Below are positions 9,454-18,348 of a DNA stretch of 55,129 nt, piece after piece. The notes beneath the pieces are model-generated. The model was not told the DNA's origin. It did not search any database and was given only the letters and a program-made list of their open reading frames with translations. The DNA is from Cellulosimicrobium funkei (GTDB lineage Bacteria; Actinomycetota; Actinomycetes; Actinomycetales; Cellulomonadaceae), in assembly GCF_001019615.1 (NCBI RefSeq), contig NZ_JNBQ01000027.1:1-55129 (forward strand). The letters run 5' to 3'. Numbering within the stretch: the first letter of the stretch is position 1; the number at the start of each line of letters is the position of its first letter. The translations under genes and the position numbers were made by a program.

Positions 9454-10497
9454 TCAGCGGCTCCCGCGGAGCTTGCGCACGACCTTCTTCGCGGTCGGCA
9501 GGCCCTTGTTCCACGCGGAGTACCACATCGAGAACGGCACGTCGACGCTGTGCACGAGCTCGTCGTCGTGCTGGGCGAAGCTGCGCTTGAACTCGCTGAT
9601 CCCGTCGTTGAGCAGCCCGTTCATGTCGTACCGGACCAGCCCCGCCTGCTGCGCGAGCGTGATCGCGTGCCACTTCACCGGCGCGTTCGCGCGCAGCTTG
9701 CGCCCCGCGTCGTTGATGCCGCCGTAGAGCTCGAACGACGTCGTCGCCGACGACACGCACCACACGAACGACACCGGCGCGCCCTCGGAGAACGCGGCGA
9801 CGAGCACCGAGTGCTCGCCGAGCTCGCGGTGGATCGCGAGGTAGTACTCGTCGTCGTGCAGCGCGAAGCCCGCGCGCTCGGCGGTCTCGTGGTAGACGTC
9901 GAGCACCTGGCGCACGTCGGCCTCGTCCGTCACGCGGCGCACCTCGAGCCCGGTGCGCGCCGCCTTGCGGATGTCGTACCGCGTCGACTTGCCCATGGCC
10001 TTCGTCAGCTCGTCCTCGGACTTCGTGAGGTCGAGGATCAGCGTCACCGGGTAGAGGATCGGGTTCGCCGCGGGGCGGGCGTCGGGCAGCGCGAGGTGCG
10101 TCCCGACCGGCCAGTCGGGCTCGATCGTGACGCCCACGCCGCCCACCGTCGTCTTGCACCACGCGACGACCGCACGGGTCACGGCGTCGCGCGTCGCGTC
10201 GTCGCCCACGCCCGGGCCGGCGCCCCAGCCGTCTCCCGCCGGCGCGATCACGGGCCCGCGGGGCACGTGGCACAGCGCCTTGAACTGCGCCGGGAGCGAG
10301 CGCACGAGCACCTGGGCCAGGCCGCGGACGCGGCCGTCGGCGTCCACCGCCTCCACGCGGTGCGGGGTCCACGCTCCCGTGGCCTTGACCTCGCCCCAGC
10401 CCCAGAGCTGGAGGGGGTGGCCGCCGAGCTCGTTCACCCGGGCGTCCCAGGAGGCGCGGTCGGTGACTGTCCGGATCGTCAGGTTCGCGTCGTGCAC
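9454..10497 (-). CDS. FemAB-like aminoacyltransferase (peptidoglycan bridge formation)
   Basis: 347 residues of the FemABX/GNAT-like type: LQLWGWGEVKA near the N-terminus, HVPRGPVIAP, LILDLTKSEDELTKAMGKSTRYDIRKAARTG in quotable pieces (the K-x-x-R-Y-x-I-R-K-A block), VYHETAERAGF, and C-terminal HAITLAQQAGLVRYDMNGL. Members transfer amino acids from aminoacyl-tRNA to the lipid-linked muropeptide side chain. It may add the first bridge residue in a cell wall whose D-amino-acid genes lie at 15.5-18.3 kb (inference). The start is GTG; TAGGGT at 10505-10510 (minus) is 7 nt upstream, so it is leaderless with its own promoter just after RNase D. Confidence 0.82.
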   Translation of the reverse strand: MHDANLTIRTVTDRASWDARVNELGGHPLQLWGWGEVKATGAWTPHRVEAVDADGRVRGLAQVLVRSLPAQFKALCHVPRGPVIAPAGDGWGAGPGVGDDATRDAVTRAVVAWCKTTVGGVGVTIEPDWPVGTHLALPDARPAANPILYPVTLILDLTKSEDELTKAMGKSTRYDIRKAARTGLEVRRVTDEADVRQVLDVYHETAERAGFALHDDEYYLAIHRELGEHSVLVAAFSEGAPVSFVWCVSSATTSFELYGGINDAGRKLRANAPVKWHAITLAQQAGLVRYDMNGLLNDGISEFKRSFAQHDDELVHSVDVPFSMWYSAWNKGLPTAKKVVRKLRGSR

Positions 10498-10518
10498 GCG
10501 GACGACCCTACCCGCTCG

Positions 10519-11793
10519 CTACGCCCGCCCGATGCTCGCGAACGCCTGCGCGAGGGGCTCGGCGACGAGCGCCACCTGCCAGTCGCGCGCGCCGCGCCCG
10601 TGCAGGAACGCGGCGATCCCCGCCGCATCGAGCGGGTCCGGCGGCGTCCAGCACAGGCGCCGCAGCGCGTCGGGCTGGAGCACGTTCTCCACCGGGAGCG
10701 CGAACCGTTCCGAGATCCCCTGCACGACGCCGCGCGCCGCTTCGAGGCGGGCCGCGGCGCCGGGGTCGCGGTCGGCCCACGCGCGCGGCGGCGGCGGGGC
10801 GTCCGTGCGCGGCCCCCGTGTCGTGGGGAGGGCGCTCGCGGGCAGCGCGAGCGCGGCGTCGATCGCGCGCTGCCAGTACGCCGCCCGGCGGCGCGTGCCC
10901 TTGCCCGCGAACGGGGGGAGCTCGACGAGCTGGCCGGCCGTGCGGGGCAGCGCCTCGGCAGCGGCGACGATCGCGCGGTCGGGCAGCACGCGGCCGGGCG
11001 CGATGTCCCGCGCGCGCGCGGTCGCGTCGCGGGCCTCCCACAGGCTCCGCACGACCGCCAGGCGACGGGGGTCGCGCAGCGTGTGCGTGCCGGACGTGCG
11101 CCGCCACGGCTCGGGGCGCGGTGCCGGCGGTCCGGCGGTGCGCACCGCCTCGAACTCCTCCGCCGCCCAGCCGGCCTTGCCCGCCTCCTCGAGCCGCTCG
11201 CCGAGGGCCCGGCGCAGCGGGACGAGCACCTCGACGTCGAGCGCGGCGTACCGCAGCCAGTCGTCCGGGAGCGGGCGGGTCGACCAGTCGACGGCCGAGT
11301 GCTCCTTCGCGAGGCCCAGGCCGAGCACCTCGGCGACGACGGCGGCGAGGCCGACGCGCTCCATGCCGAGCAGCCGCGCCGCGAGCTCGGTGTCGAACAC
11401 GCTCGCCGGGACCACGCCGTGCTCGGCGAGGCCCGGCAGGTCCTGCGACGCGGCGTGCAGGACCCACTCGGCGTCGCCGACCGCCTCGCGCAGCGGCGAC
11501 AGGTCGGGCACCGCGACCGGGTCGACGAGCGCCGTCCCCGCGCCCTCGCGGCGCACCTGGACGAGGTAGGTGCGCTGACCGTAGCGGTAGCCCGACGCAC
11601 GCTCCGCGTCGGCGGCGACCGGGCCGCTCGCGGCGGCGAACGCGTCGACGATGCGGGCGAAGGCCGCCGGGGTGTCGACGACGCGGCCGAGCCCGTCGGA
11701 CGGCTCGGTGAGCGGCGTGACGACGGTCTGGTGCGTGCCGGCCGCGGGGGTCGGGTCGAGCGGCGGGGGTGCGGGTGCTGCGGTCGAGCTCAT
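10519..11793 (-). CDS. rnd: Ribonuclease D-like 3'-5' exonuclease with HRDC domain
   Basis: 424 residues. DEDDy exonuclease residues are visible: AADAERASGY (Asp62, Glu64), VFDTELAARLLG (about 135), and LRYAALDVEVL (Tyr about 181, Asp about 185). A helical HRDC-type region follows (LWEARDATARARDIAPGRVL, about 250-320). The family trims RNA 3' ends, including tRNA precursors. Its ATG overlaps the DUF3000 stop (ATGA), so the two are translationally coupled, as is common for this pair in actinobacteria. Confidence 0.88.
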   Translation of the reverse strand: MSSTAAPAPPPLDPTPAAGTHQTVVTPLTEPSDGLGRVVDTPAAFARIVDAFAAASGPVAADAERASGYRYGQRTYLVQVRREGAGTALVDPVAVPDLSPLREAVGDAEWVLHAASQDLPGLAEHGVVPASVFDTELAARLLGMERVGLAAVVAEVLGLGLAKEHSAVDWSTRPLPDDWLRYAALDVEVLVPLRRALGERLEEAGKAGWAAEEFEAVRTAGPPAPRPEPWRRTSGTHTLRDPRRLAVVRSLWEARDATARARDIAPGRVLPDRAIVAAAEALPRTAGQLVELPPFAGKGTRRRAAYWQRAIDAALALPASALPTTRGPRTDAPPPPRAWADRDPGAAARLEAARGVVQGISERFALPVENVLQPDALRRLCWTPPDPLDAAGIAAFLHGRGARDWQVALVAEPLAQAFASIGRA

Positions 11794-12413
11794 GGGTTCA
11801 CGGTATTGCGTCGCGCGGGGGGCCGAGCACCGAGGGGTGTCACGCCGTCGGGCAGGGGAGGCAGCCCGGCGGCCGTGCACAACAGCTGCGCCCACGCCGC
11901 GAGGTGGTCTCCGAGGTCCGCCGCACCGGCGCCCCCTGCGGGCACCGGCGTCCACGACGCGCGCATCTCCAGCTCCACGTCGTTGTGCTTCCCGGCGAGC
12001 GCGCCGAAGCTCTGCGACAGGACGCGCGTCACCGTGCCGCCCTCCGCTCGCACGGCGGCGCCCGTGTCGTGGAGCGCGTCCTCGAGCCATGTCCACGCGA
12101 CCTCGGCGAGCATCTCCTCCGACGCCATCTCCGGCTCGAGCGTCGCGCGCACCATGGTCACCACACGGAAGGTGCCCTGCCACGCCTCCTGGCCGTCGGG
12201 GTCGTGGAGCACGATGAACCGGCCCGACGCGAGGTCGGGGTCCTCGGAGCGCGCGGCCTCCACCTCGCCCGTGAGCGCGACCGACCACGGCGCGATCCGG
12301 CGGGGGGCGGGGACCTCGCGCAGCGTCACCTCGGGTCGCAGCCGCCGCGCGCCGAGGGCGTCGAGGACGGCACGGAACTCCGGGGGAGCGTCGGTCCCGT
12401 GAGCGGTGATCAC
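11790..12413 (-). CDS. DUF3000 domain-containing protein
   Basis: 207 residues, actinobacteria-specific family of unknown function. Conserved pieces: FRAVLDALGARRLRPEVTL near the N-terminus, RIAPWSVALTGEV, GRFIVLHDPDGQEAWQGTFR, and HNDVELEMRASWTPVPAGG. I chose the GTG at 12413 over an ATG at 12494 because TAGTGT (12421-12426, minus) sits exactly 7 nt before it, the leaderless pattern seen elsewhere here, and because family members start at this point. It leads the rnd operon and is divergent from gnd. Confidence 0.85.
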   Translation of the reverse strand: MITAHGTDAPPEFRAVLDALGARRLRPEVTLREVPAPRRIAPWSVALTGEVEAARSEDPDLASGRFIVLHDPDGQEAWQGTFRVVTMVRATLEPEMASEEMLAEVAWTWLEDALHDTGAAVRAEGGTVTRVLSQSFGALAGKHNDVELEMRASWTPVPAGGAGAADLGDHLAAWAQLLCTAAGLPPLPDGVTPLGARPPARRNTVNP

Positions 12414-12674
12414 CCTCGGCACACTACGAGCCGACCGGACGAACCGGACGCGCGCCGCGCGGGTGTCATCGAATCGTGATCCCGACTTCGTCAAGAACGC
12501 TTCCGGTGACCGGATCGTGGCCGCTCGGGAGCGGTGCGGCGCACGAGGACTAGGCTGGCGGGGTATCCATCACCGGTGCACCCGGCCGCGCTCCCGCCCG
12601 GCCCGGTCCGGTTCCGCGCCCTCCCCGCGCGGCCGTCGTGCGCCGGGACCGACCCTCGAGGAGCAGGGAAGCAG

Positions 12675-14111
12675 ATGTCAGCACGCGCACAGATCGGTGT
12701 GACCGGACTCGCCGTCATGGGTCGCAACCTGGCCCGGAACTTCGCCCGGCACGGCTACACGGTCGCGGTGCACAACCGCTCGTACGCCAAGACCGAGTCC
12801 CTGATCGCCGAGGCGGGCAGCGAGGGCGACTTCGTCCCGTCCGAGTCGATGGCCGACTTCGTCGCGTCGCTCGAGCGCCCGCGCAAGGTCGTCATCATGG
12901 TCAAGGCCGGCGCGGCGACGGACGCCGTCATCGACGAGCTCGTGCCGCTGCTGGAGGAGGGCGACATCGTCGTCGACGCCGGCAACGCGCACTTCCCCGA
13001 CACGATCCGCCGGGAGAAGGCGCTCGCGGCCCAGGGCCTGCACTTCGTGGGCACCGGCGTCTCGGGCGGCGAGGAGGGCGCGCTCAACGGCCCGTCGATC
13101 ATGCCCGGAGGCACGCGCGAGTCCTACCAGAGCCTCGGCCCGATCCTCGAGGACATCTCGGCGAAGGTCGACGGCGTGCCGTGCTGCACCTACGTCGGGC
13201 CCGACGGCGCCGGCCACTTCGTCAAGATGGTGCACAACGGCATCGAGTACGCCGACATGCAGCTCATCGCCGAGGCGTACGACCTGCTCAAGCAGGGGCT
13301 CGGCGCGTCCGCCGCGGAGATCGGGAAGATCTTCGAGGAGTGGAACACGGGCGACCTCGAGTCGTTCCTCATCGAGATCACCGCGGACGTGCTCCAGCAC
13401 GTGGACGCGGAGACCGGCAAGGCGTTCGTCGACGTCGTGCTCGACCAGGCGGAGCAGAAGGGCACCGGCCGCTGGACGGTGCAGAACGGCCTCGACCTGG
13501 GCGTGCCGATCACCGGCATCGCCGAGGCGACGTTCGCCCGCGCGCTGTCGGGGTCGGTCCCGCAGCGCGAGGCGGGCCGCGCCGCGCTGCCCGCCGACGC
13601 CGCGGCGTGGGACGTGCAGGACCGCGACGCGTTCGTCGAGGACGTGCGCCTCGCGCTCTACGCGTCGAAGGTGGTCGCGTACTCGCAGGGCTTCGACCAG
13701 ATCGCCGCGGCGTCCGCCGAGTTCGGCTGGGACATCGACCGCGGAGCCATGGCGCGCATCTGGCGCGGCGGCTGCATCATCCGCGCTCGCTTCCTCAACC
13801 GCATCACCGAGGCGTACGAGCGCGACGCGCAGCTCCCGCTGCTCCTCGCCGACGAGTACTTCACCGGCGCGGTGGGCAACGGCCTCGCGGCGTGGCGTCG
13901 CGTCGTCGCGCAGGCCGCCCTCAACGGGGTGCCGACGCCCGCGTTCTCGTCGTCGCTCGCCTACTACGACGGCGTCCGGGCCGAGCGTCTGCCCGCTGCG
14001 CTGATCCAGGCGCAGCGCGACTTCTTCGGCGCGCACACCTACCGCCGCGTCGACAAGGCGGGCACGTTCCACACCGAGTGGTCGGGCGACCGGACCGAGT
14101 CCGACGCCTGA
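12675..14111 (+). CDS. gnd: 6-phosphogluconate dehydrogenase (decarboxylating)
   Basis: 478 residues, the length of the dimeric long form. It oxidatively decarboxylates 6-phosphogluconate to ribulose 5-phosphate in the pentose phosphate pathway. Motifs: GVTGLAVMGRNLARN (NADP fold), HNRS, VSGGEEGALNGPSIMPGG (substrate loop), GHFVKMVHNGIEY (catalytic Lys) and DQAEQKGTGRWT (about 258-269). The ATG follows an AGGGAAG-type ribosome site. The 261-bp gap from the divergent DUF3000 gene contains TAGGCT at 12551 as a possible -10 and no other recognisable element. Confidence 0.95.
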   Translation: MSARAQIGVTGLAVMGRNLARNFARHGYTVAVHNRSYAKTESLIAEAGSEGDFVPSESMADFVASLERPRKVVIMVKAGAATDAVIDELVPLLEEGDIVVDAGNAHFPDTIRREKALAAQGLHFVGTGVSGGEEGALNGPSIMPGGTRESYQSLGPILEDISAKVDGVPCCTYVGPDGAGHFVKMVHNGIEYADMQLIAEAYDLLKQGLGASAAEIGKIFEEWNTGDLESFLIEITADVLQHVDAETGKAFVDVVLDQAEQKGTGRWTVQNGLDLGVPITGIAEATFARALSGSVPQREAGRAALPADAAAWDVQDRDAFVEDVRLALYASKVVAYSQGFDQIAAASAEFGWDIDRGAMARIWRGGCIIRARFLNRITEAYERDAQLPLLLADEYFTGAVGNGLAAWRRVVAQAALNGVPTPAFSSSLAYYDGVRAERLPAALIQAQRDFFGAHTYRRVDKAGTFHTEWSGDRTESDA

Positions 14112-14210
14112 CGGCTCACCACCGCACGACCCGACGGCGGTCGTCGCGCTCCGGCGCGGCGGCCGCCGTCGGCGCGTCCGGCCTCTCCGGGCCTGGCCCG
14201 GGACGACGGC

Positions 14211-14236
14211 GCGCGTGCGGCCCGGGCCGCACGCGC
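14211..14236. terminator. 26-bp perfect palindrome after gnd
   Basis: GCGCGTGCGGCCC is followed immediately by its reverse complement, 100 nt after the gnd stop and 75 nt before the next start. It folds strongly in either direction and probably terminates gnd; no T-tract. Confidence 0.5.
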
Positions 14237-14310
14237 CTCCGACGTGGCAGGCTAGACCCGGCCGGACGCTGCGTCGGCCCCACCCCTGACGTCGGACGAC
14301 ACGGAGAACG

Positions 14311-15480
14311 ATGAGCCGCCACCCGCAGGACGCGACCGCGACGAGGATGCTCGCCGACCGGACGGGCACGGACCCGGCCGACTGGTTCCTCGTCTTCAAG
14401 GCCCGCTACGGGATGGAGGTCGTGTTCCGCGCCCTCGCGGAGGCGCGCGGGACGGGCGACGTCGTCACGCAGGTGTTCACGTGCTCGACGGCGGTCGACC
14501 CCGTCCTCGTCGCCGGGCTGCGGCCCGTCTACGCCGAGGTCTCCCCGGCGACCGTCGCGATCGACCCCGAGCGGCTCGTCGTCGGGCCGGCCACGCGCGC
14601 CGTCGTGCTCCAGAACACGTTCGGCATCGTCGACGACGCGACCGCGCTCCGGCTGCGCGCCGCCGCGCGCTCCGTCGGTGCGCTGCTCGTCGAGGACAGC
14701 GCGCACTGCGTGACGCGCCTCGCGCGGGACACCGACGGGTCGCCGGTCGCGGACGTCTCGTTCCACTCGTTCGGGGTGGAGAAGATGCTCCCGACGCGGT
14801 TCGGCGGCGCCGTGTGGGTGAACCCCGCGCTCGAGCCGGGGCTGCGCGCCGCGATCGTCTCCGCGCTCGACGCGCTGCCGGTCGTGGGCGCACGGCTCGA
14901 CCTCGCCGCGCGCAGCTTCCGGACGCAGGTGCGCGTGCTCAACCGGCTCCCTGGCGGGGCGGCGGGGAAGGTGCGCGGCGCGCTCACCGCCGTCGGCGCG
15001 TACGAGCCGGCGATCGCCCCCGTCGAGAACCGGGGCGGCCTCGCGCACCCGCCGCAGCGGCCGTCGTCGTGGGTCACCGGCCGGATGGTCGACGCGCTGC
15101 GGTCGAGCGGCGACGTCGAGGCGCGCCGTGCCGACACGGTCGCGGAGTACGTGCGCGGGCTGTCCGACGTCGTCGAGGTGCCCGCCGGGATCGGCGAGCG
15201 CGCGCCGCTGGTCCGGTTCCCCTTCTTCGCGCCCGACGCCGCGACCGCCGACCGGCTCGTGCGGGAGCTCACGGCGGCCGGTTTCTACGTCGGCAAGTGG
15301 TACCGGCCGGCGCTGTTCCCCGGCCCGGACGACCCGACGGTCTACGGGTACACGCCGGGAGACCCGGCGCTCGCGACGACCGAGGACCTCGTGGCGCGCG
15401 TCGTCAACCTGCCGACCACGGTCGGGGTCGCGACGGCGCGCCGGATCGTCGAGGCGGTGCGGTCCGCGCTGGGCGCCTGA
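14311..15480 (+). CDS. DegT/DnrJ/EryC1-type PLP aminotransferase
   Basis: 389 residues with the fold-type I sugar-aminotransferase layout: TQVFTCSTAVDPVLVAGLRP, VVLQNTFG, LLVEDSAHC (the PLP-ring Asp) and VSFHSFGVEKMLPTRFGG, whose Lys near 156 is the likely Schiff-base residue. Members transaminate keto-sugars or modify surface polymers. The product cannot be assigned. It is single-gene, has a GGAGAA ribosome site, and converges on the ATP-grasp ligase. It is about 20 kb from the exopolysaccharide locus, so a role there is not implied. Confidence 0.8.
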   Translation: MSRHPQDATATRMLADRTGTDPADWFLVFKARYGMEVVFRALAEARGTGDVVTQVFTCSTAVDPVLVAGLRPVYAEVSPATVAIDPERLVVGPATRAVVLQNTFGIVDDATALRLRAAARSVGALLVEDSAHCVTRLARDTDGSPVADVSFHSFGVEKMLPTRFGGAVWVNPALEPGLRAAIVSALDALPVVGARLDLAARSFRTQVRVLNRLPGGAAGKVRGALTAVGAYEPAIAPVENRGGLAHPPQRPSSWVTGRMVDALRSSGDVEARRADTVAEYVRGLSDVVEVPAGIGERAPLVRFPFFAPDAATADRLVRELTAAGFYVGKWYRPALFPGPDDPTVYGYTPGDPALATTEDLVARVVNLPTTVGVATARRIVEAVRSALGA

Positions 15481-15524
15481 GACCCTCGATCAGGCGATCC
15501 CTGTCGGCGCAGCACTGCCCGGGG

Positions 15525-16757
15525 TCATGCCGACGGTCGCGAGCGAGCGAACTTCACGTAGTCGAGCGTGTGGCGCAGGTCGACGCGCCACACGTCGACC
15601 CGGCGGCGCAGGCTCCTGTCGGGCGCGTAGCGCAGCGTGTGCCAGACCCCGTGCTTGCGGGCCTTCTTCACGCGGTGGCGCAGCGACACCGGCACGAGCG
15701 CGCGGACGACCGGGTAGGGCACGTTGATCCACAGCCGGGCCTCCGACGTGACCTGCTCGGGCAGCTCGCGCCCGTGCACCAGGTCCTCGACGTAGCAGCG
15801 CGCGAGGTTGCCGCCCGCGGCCATCGTGTAGAAGCTTGCCGCGCCCTGGCGCAGGTTGACCTCGAGGATCTTGCTCGTGCCGGTGCGGCGGTCGTACATG
15901 ACGTCGAGGTTCGCGGCACCGACGTAGCCGAGGCTGTCGAGCAGGTGCCGGATCGACTCGGTGAGCTTGTCGTCCTTCATCGTCACGACGGCGTTGTAGT
16001 TGCCCACGAGCTTCGGGTCGTACTCGCCGAGCACGATCTGGGCGGCGGACAGGAACCGCAGCCGGCCGTGCCGGTCGGAGTACGTGTTGACCACGCGCAT
16101 GACCGACTCGTCGCCCGCGAGGTACTCCTGCACGATGAGGTCGTCCGTGTAGCCCGCGGCGTAGATGCGGCGCGCGACGTCGCGCAGCTCGGCCGCGTCC
16201 TGCACGAGGTAGACCTTCTTCTTGCCCTCGAACTGCAGGCGCGGGTACGTGTCCGTGTCCGACGGCTTGAGGATGAGGGGGTACGGGAACGGCAGGTCCT
16301 CCCCGAAGCCCGGGGCGTCGACGTGCGCCGCCGTGGCGATCACCGTCTCCGGGTGCGGCACGCCCAGCTCCGCGCAGGTGCGGTAGAAGTCGGTCTTGTT
16401 CATGAGCCGCGCCGCCAGCTCCTGGCCCACGAGCGGGATGAGGTAGAGGTCCTCGAGCTCGGCGCGGTGCGCGATCACGACGTTCGTGTAGAACTCGATG
16501 TTCGCGATGAGCAGGCGCTTGCGGCCCGGGAACTCCTGGGCCAGCTCGCGCAGGACCGCGACGATGCGCTCGGGGTCGTCGAAGTCGCGGTAGGTGCGCA
16601 CGTCGACGATGCGGGAGTCCGCCGTCTCGCGCAGGGGGAAGCGGCCCAGGGCCAGCGTGCGGACGCCGTACGCCTCGTGCAACGACCTCGCGATGTTGTA
16701 GGTGTTGAGGTTGGTCCCCAGGACGATGGGGAGGAACTCGGCGTTGCCGTACGTCAT
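15525..16757 (-). CDS. ATP-grasp carboxylate-amine ligase, candidate D-aspartate ligase
   Basis: 410 residues of the ATP-grasp type: LPIVLGTNLNTYNIARSLHE at the N-terminus, MNKTDFYRTCAELGVPHPET, PLILKPSDTDTY, LIVQEYLAGDESVMRV, and the metal-site region KILEVNLRQGAASFY. The size and order resemble the D-aspartate ligase (Aslfm) group, which activates D-Asp and links it to the Lys/Orn side chain of UDP-muropeptides. A putative aspartate/glutamate racemase lies 0.8 kb upstream, divergently, and a FemAB-like gene is also in the window. That context makes a cell-wall D-amino-acid bridge plausible. The acceptor and amino acid are inferred, not seen. Probably co-transcribed with the HAD gene, 48 nt upstream. 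Confidence 0.7.
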   Translation of the reverse strand: MTYGNAEFLPIVLGTNLNTYNIARSLHEAYGVRTLALGRFPLRETADSRIVDVRTYRDFDDPERIVAVLRELAQEFPGRKRLLIANIEFYTNVVIAHRAELEDLYLIPLVGQELAARLMNKTDFYRTCAELGVPHPETVIATAAHVDAPGFGEDLPFPYPLILKPSDTDTYPRLQFEGKKKVYLVQDAAELRDVARRIYAAGYTDDLIVQEYLAGDESVMRVVNTYSDRHGRLRFLSAAQIVLGEYDPKLVGNYNAVVTMKDDKLTESIRHLLDSLGYVGAANLDVMYDRRTGTSKILEVNLRQGAASFYTMAAGGNLARCYVEDLVHGRELPEQVTSEARLWINVPYPVVRALVPVSLRHRVKKARKHGVWHTLRYAPDRSLRRRVDVWRVDLRHTLDYVKFARSRPSA

Positions 16758-16805
16758 CGCGAAAAGTCGTCCGTTTCTCTGTGTGGTCGGCGGGCGTCCG
16801 CCATC

Positions 16806-17492
16806 CTACGGGCCGGGTACGGCCGCGCCCGGGCCGACCCCCTCGCCCGCGACGGCCTCACCCGCGCGGTCCTGACCGGCGCGGACGACGACGCCGTGCC
16901 CGGCGAGCACGCGCACGAGCTCGTCGTGGCCCCGCGAGACGTCCCAGTGCACCCCGACCATGCCGGCGGCGCGCGCGCCCTCGACGTTGCGCGCGGTGTC
17001 GTCGACGAAGAGCACGTCGCCCGGGTCCGTGCCGATGCGCCGCGCGGCCTCGAGGAAGAACCGCGGGTCCGGCTTGGCGATCCCGAGCTCGCACGAGTAC
17101 CAGCTCGTGTCGAACTCGGCGTCATACCCGAGCGCGTGACGCATGAACGGCACGCGCCGGCGCTCCTGGTTGGTGCCGAGGTGCACGCCGTAGCCGCTCG
17201 CGCGCAGCGCCCGCACGAGGTCGAACGACGCGTCCACGACCTCGAGCGCGTCGAACCAGATCGCGCGGTACACGTCCTCCGCCGACACCGCCACGCCGTA
17301 CCGCTCGAGCCCGGCGGCCAGCACGGGGAGGTAGTCGCCCTCGCCCACGAGCATGGGCAGGTCCTCGCTCCACGTCTCCCGGACGAAGTCGTGCGCACGG
17401 TCGCCCAGGTACTGCGCGACGGCCGCGTACCAGCCGTCAGGGATGTGCTGGAGCACGCCGTCGGCGTCGAACAGGACGTGGCGCACGGTCAT
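16806..17492 (-). CDS. HAD superfamily hydrolase (subfamily IA)
   Basis: 228 residues with all four HAD motifs: LFDADGVL (nucleophile Asp9, Asp11), HLGTNQE (motif II), GIAKPDPRFF (motif III Lys) and VLFVDDTARNVEGA (motif IV). A helical cap occupies residues 15-90. Substrate unknown; such enzymes dephosphorylate small metabolites. The ATG is preceded at 7 nt by TAGGGT (17500-17505, minus), so it is leaderless. It heads the short operon that continues into the ATP-grasp ligase. The last 25 residues are Gly/Ala/Val-rich and probably disordered. Confidence 0.85.
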   Translation of the reverse strand: MTVRHVLFDADGVLQHIPDGWYAAVAQYLGDRAHDFVRETWSEDLPMLVGEGDYLPVLAAGLERYGVAVSAEDVYRAIWFDALEVVDASFDLVRALRASGYGVHLGTNQERRRVPFMRHALGYDAEFDTSWYSCELGIAKPDPRFFLEAARRIGTDPGDVLFVDDTARNVEGARAAGMVGVHWDVSRGHDELVRVLAGHGVVVRAGQDRAGEAVAGEGVGPGAAVPGP

Positions 17493-17576
17493 GGCCGCCA
17501 CCCTAGCGGCGGGGGTCGTCGGGCCGGGACCTGTGGCCGTGGCGGCGGGCGGGGCGGGCCGCCGTAGGATCCACGG

Positions 17577-18317
17577 GTGACGTCGCGACCGGACCAGGAC
17601 CACGCCCAGCCCCTCGTCGGAGTGCTCGGAGGTGTCGGGCCCCTCGCCACGGCGTACTTCCTCCAGCTCCTCGTCGAGCTCACGGAGGCGGAGCGCGACC
17701 AGGACCACGTGGACGCCGTCGTGCTCAACCACGCGACGATCCCCGACCGCACGGCGTTCATCCTCGGCCGCTCGGACGCCGACCCGGGTCCGGTGCTCGC
17801 GCGCGACGCGGAGCGGCTCGAGCGCTTCGGGGCGGACTTCCTCGTCATGCCGTGCAACACGGCGCACTACTTCACCCAGCAGGTGCTCGACGCGATCAGC
17901 GTCCCGTTCGTGTCCATCATCGACACGACGGTCGACGCGGCCCGGTCACGGGTCGCGGACCTGCGCGCGGTGGGGCTGCTCGCGACGGCGGGCACCGCGG
18001 CGTCGGGCGTCTACCAGGACGCGTTCGCCCGTCACGGCGTCGACGCGCTCGTCCCGGACGACGCCGACCAGGCCCTCGTGTCGCAGATCATCTACGAGCA
18101 GGTCAAGGCGGGCCGGCCCGTCGACATCGAGACGTTCCGCGCCGTCGCGGGGCGGCTCGTCGAGCGGGGCGCCCAGGTGATCGTGCTGGGCTGCACGGAG
18201 CTGTCGGTCGTCGCGGTCGACCACGACCTGCTCGCCGACCCGCTCTACCTCGACTCGACCGACCAGCTCGCCCGCGCGACCATCCGCCGCGCGGGGCACC
18301 GCGTCCGCGGGGCCTGA
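17577..18317 (+). CDS. Aspartate/glutamate racemase family protein
   Basis: 246 residues of the cofactor-independent Asp/Glu racemase fold. The two catalytic cysteines are in VMPCNTAHYF (about Cys92) and VLGCTELSVV (about Cys206), and GVLGGVGPLATAYF marks the N-terminus. MPCNTAH and the PVDIETF spacing look more like aspartate racemase than MurI. It would supply D-Asp, or D-Glu, for the cell wall. TAGGAT at 17565-17570 lies 6 nt before the GTG (leaderless). It is divergent from the HAD/ATP-grasp operon, with 84 bp between start codons. Confidence 0.83.
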   Translation: MTSRPDQDHAQPLVGVLGGVGPLATAYFLQLLVELTEAERDQDHVDAVVLNHATIPDRTAFILGRSDADPGPVLARDAERLERFGADFLVMPCNTAHYFTQQVLDAISVPFVSIIDTTVDAARSRVADLRAVGLLATAGTAASGVYQDAFARHGVDALVPDDADQALVSQIIYEQVKAGRPVDIETFRAVAGRLVERGAQVIVLGCTELSVVAVDHDLLADPLYLDSTDQLARATIRRAGHRVRGA

Positions 18318-18348
18318 CCAGGCCGCTGCAGCGGTACGAGGGAAGGCG

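Noticed and set aside
10519-12288. 589-residue form of RNase D
   Set aside because: The extra N-terminus is a shadow of DUF3000; the ATG at 11793 overlaps the DUF3000 stop and gives a normal-length enzyme.
14116-15048. Long minus-strand frames opposite gnd and the aminotransferase
   Set aside because: Typical high-GC antisense frames rich in Arg, Gly and Ala, without recognisable motifs.
18323-18334. 12-bp perfect palindrome between convergent genes as a bidirectional terminator
   Set aside because: It has no loop and overlaps little else; the hairpin would be weak, so I do not annotate it.
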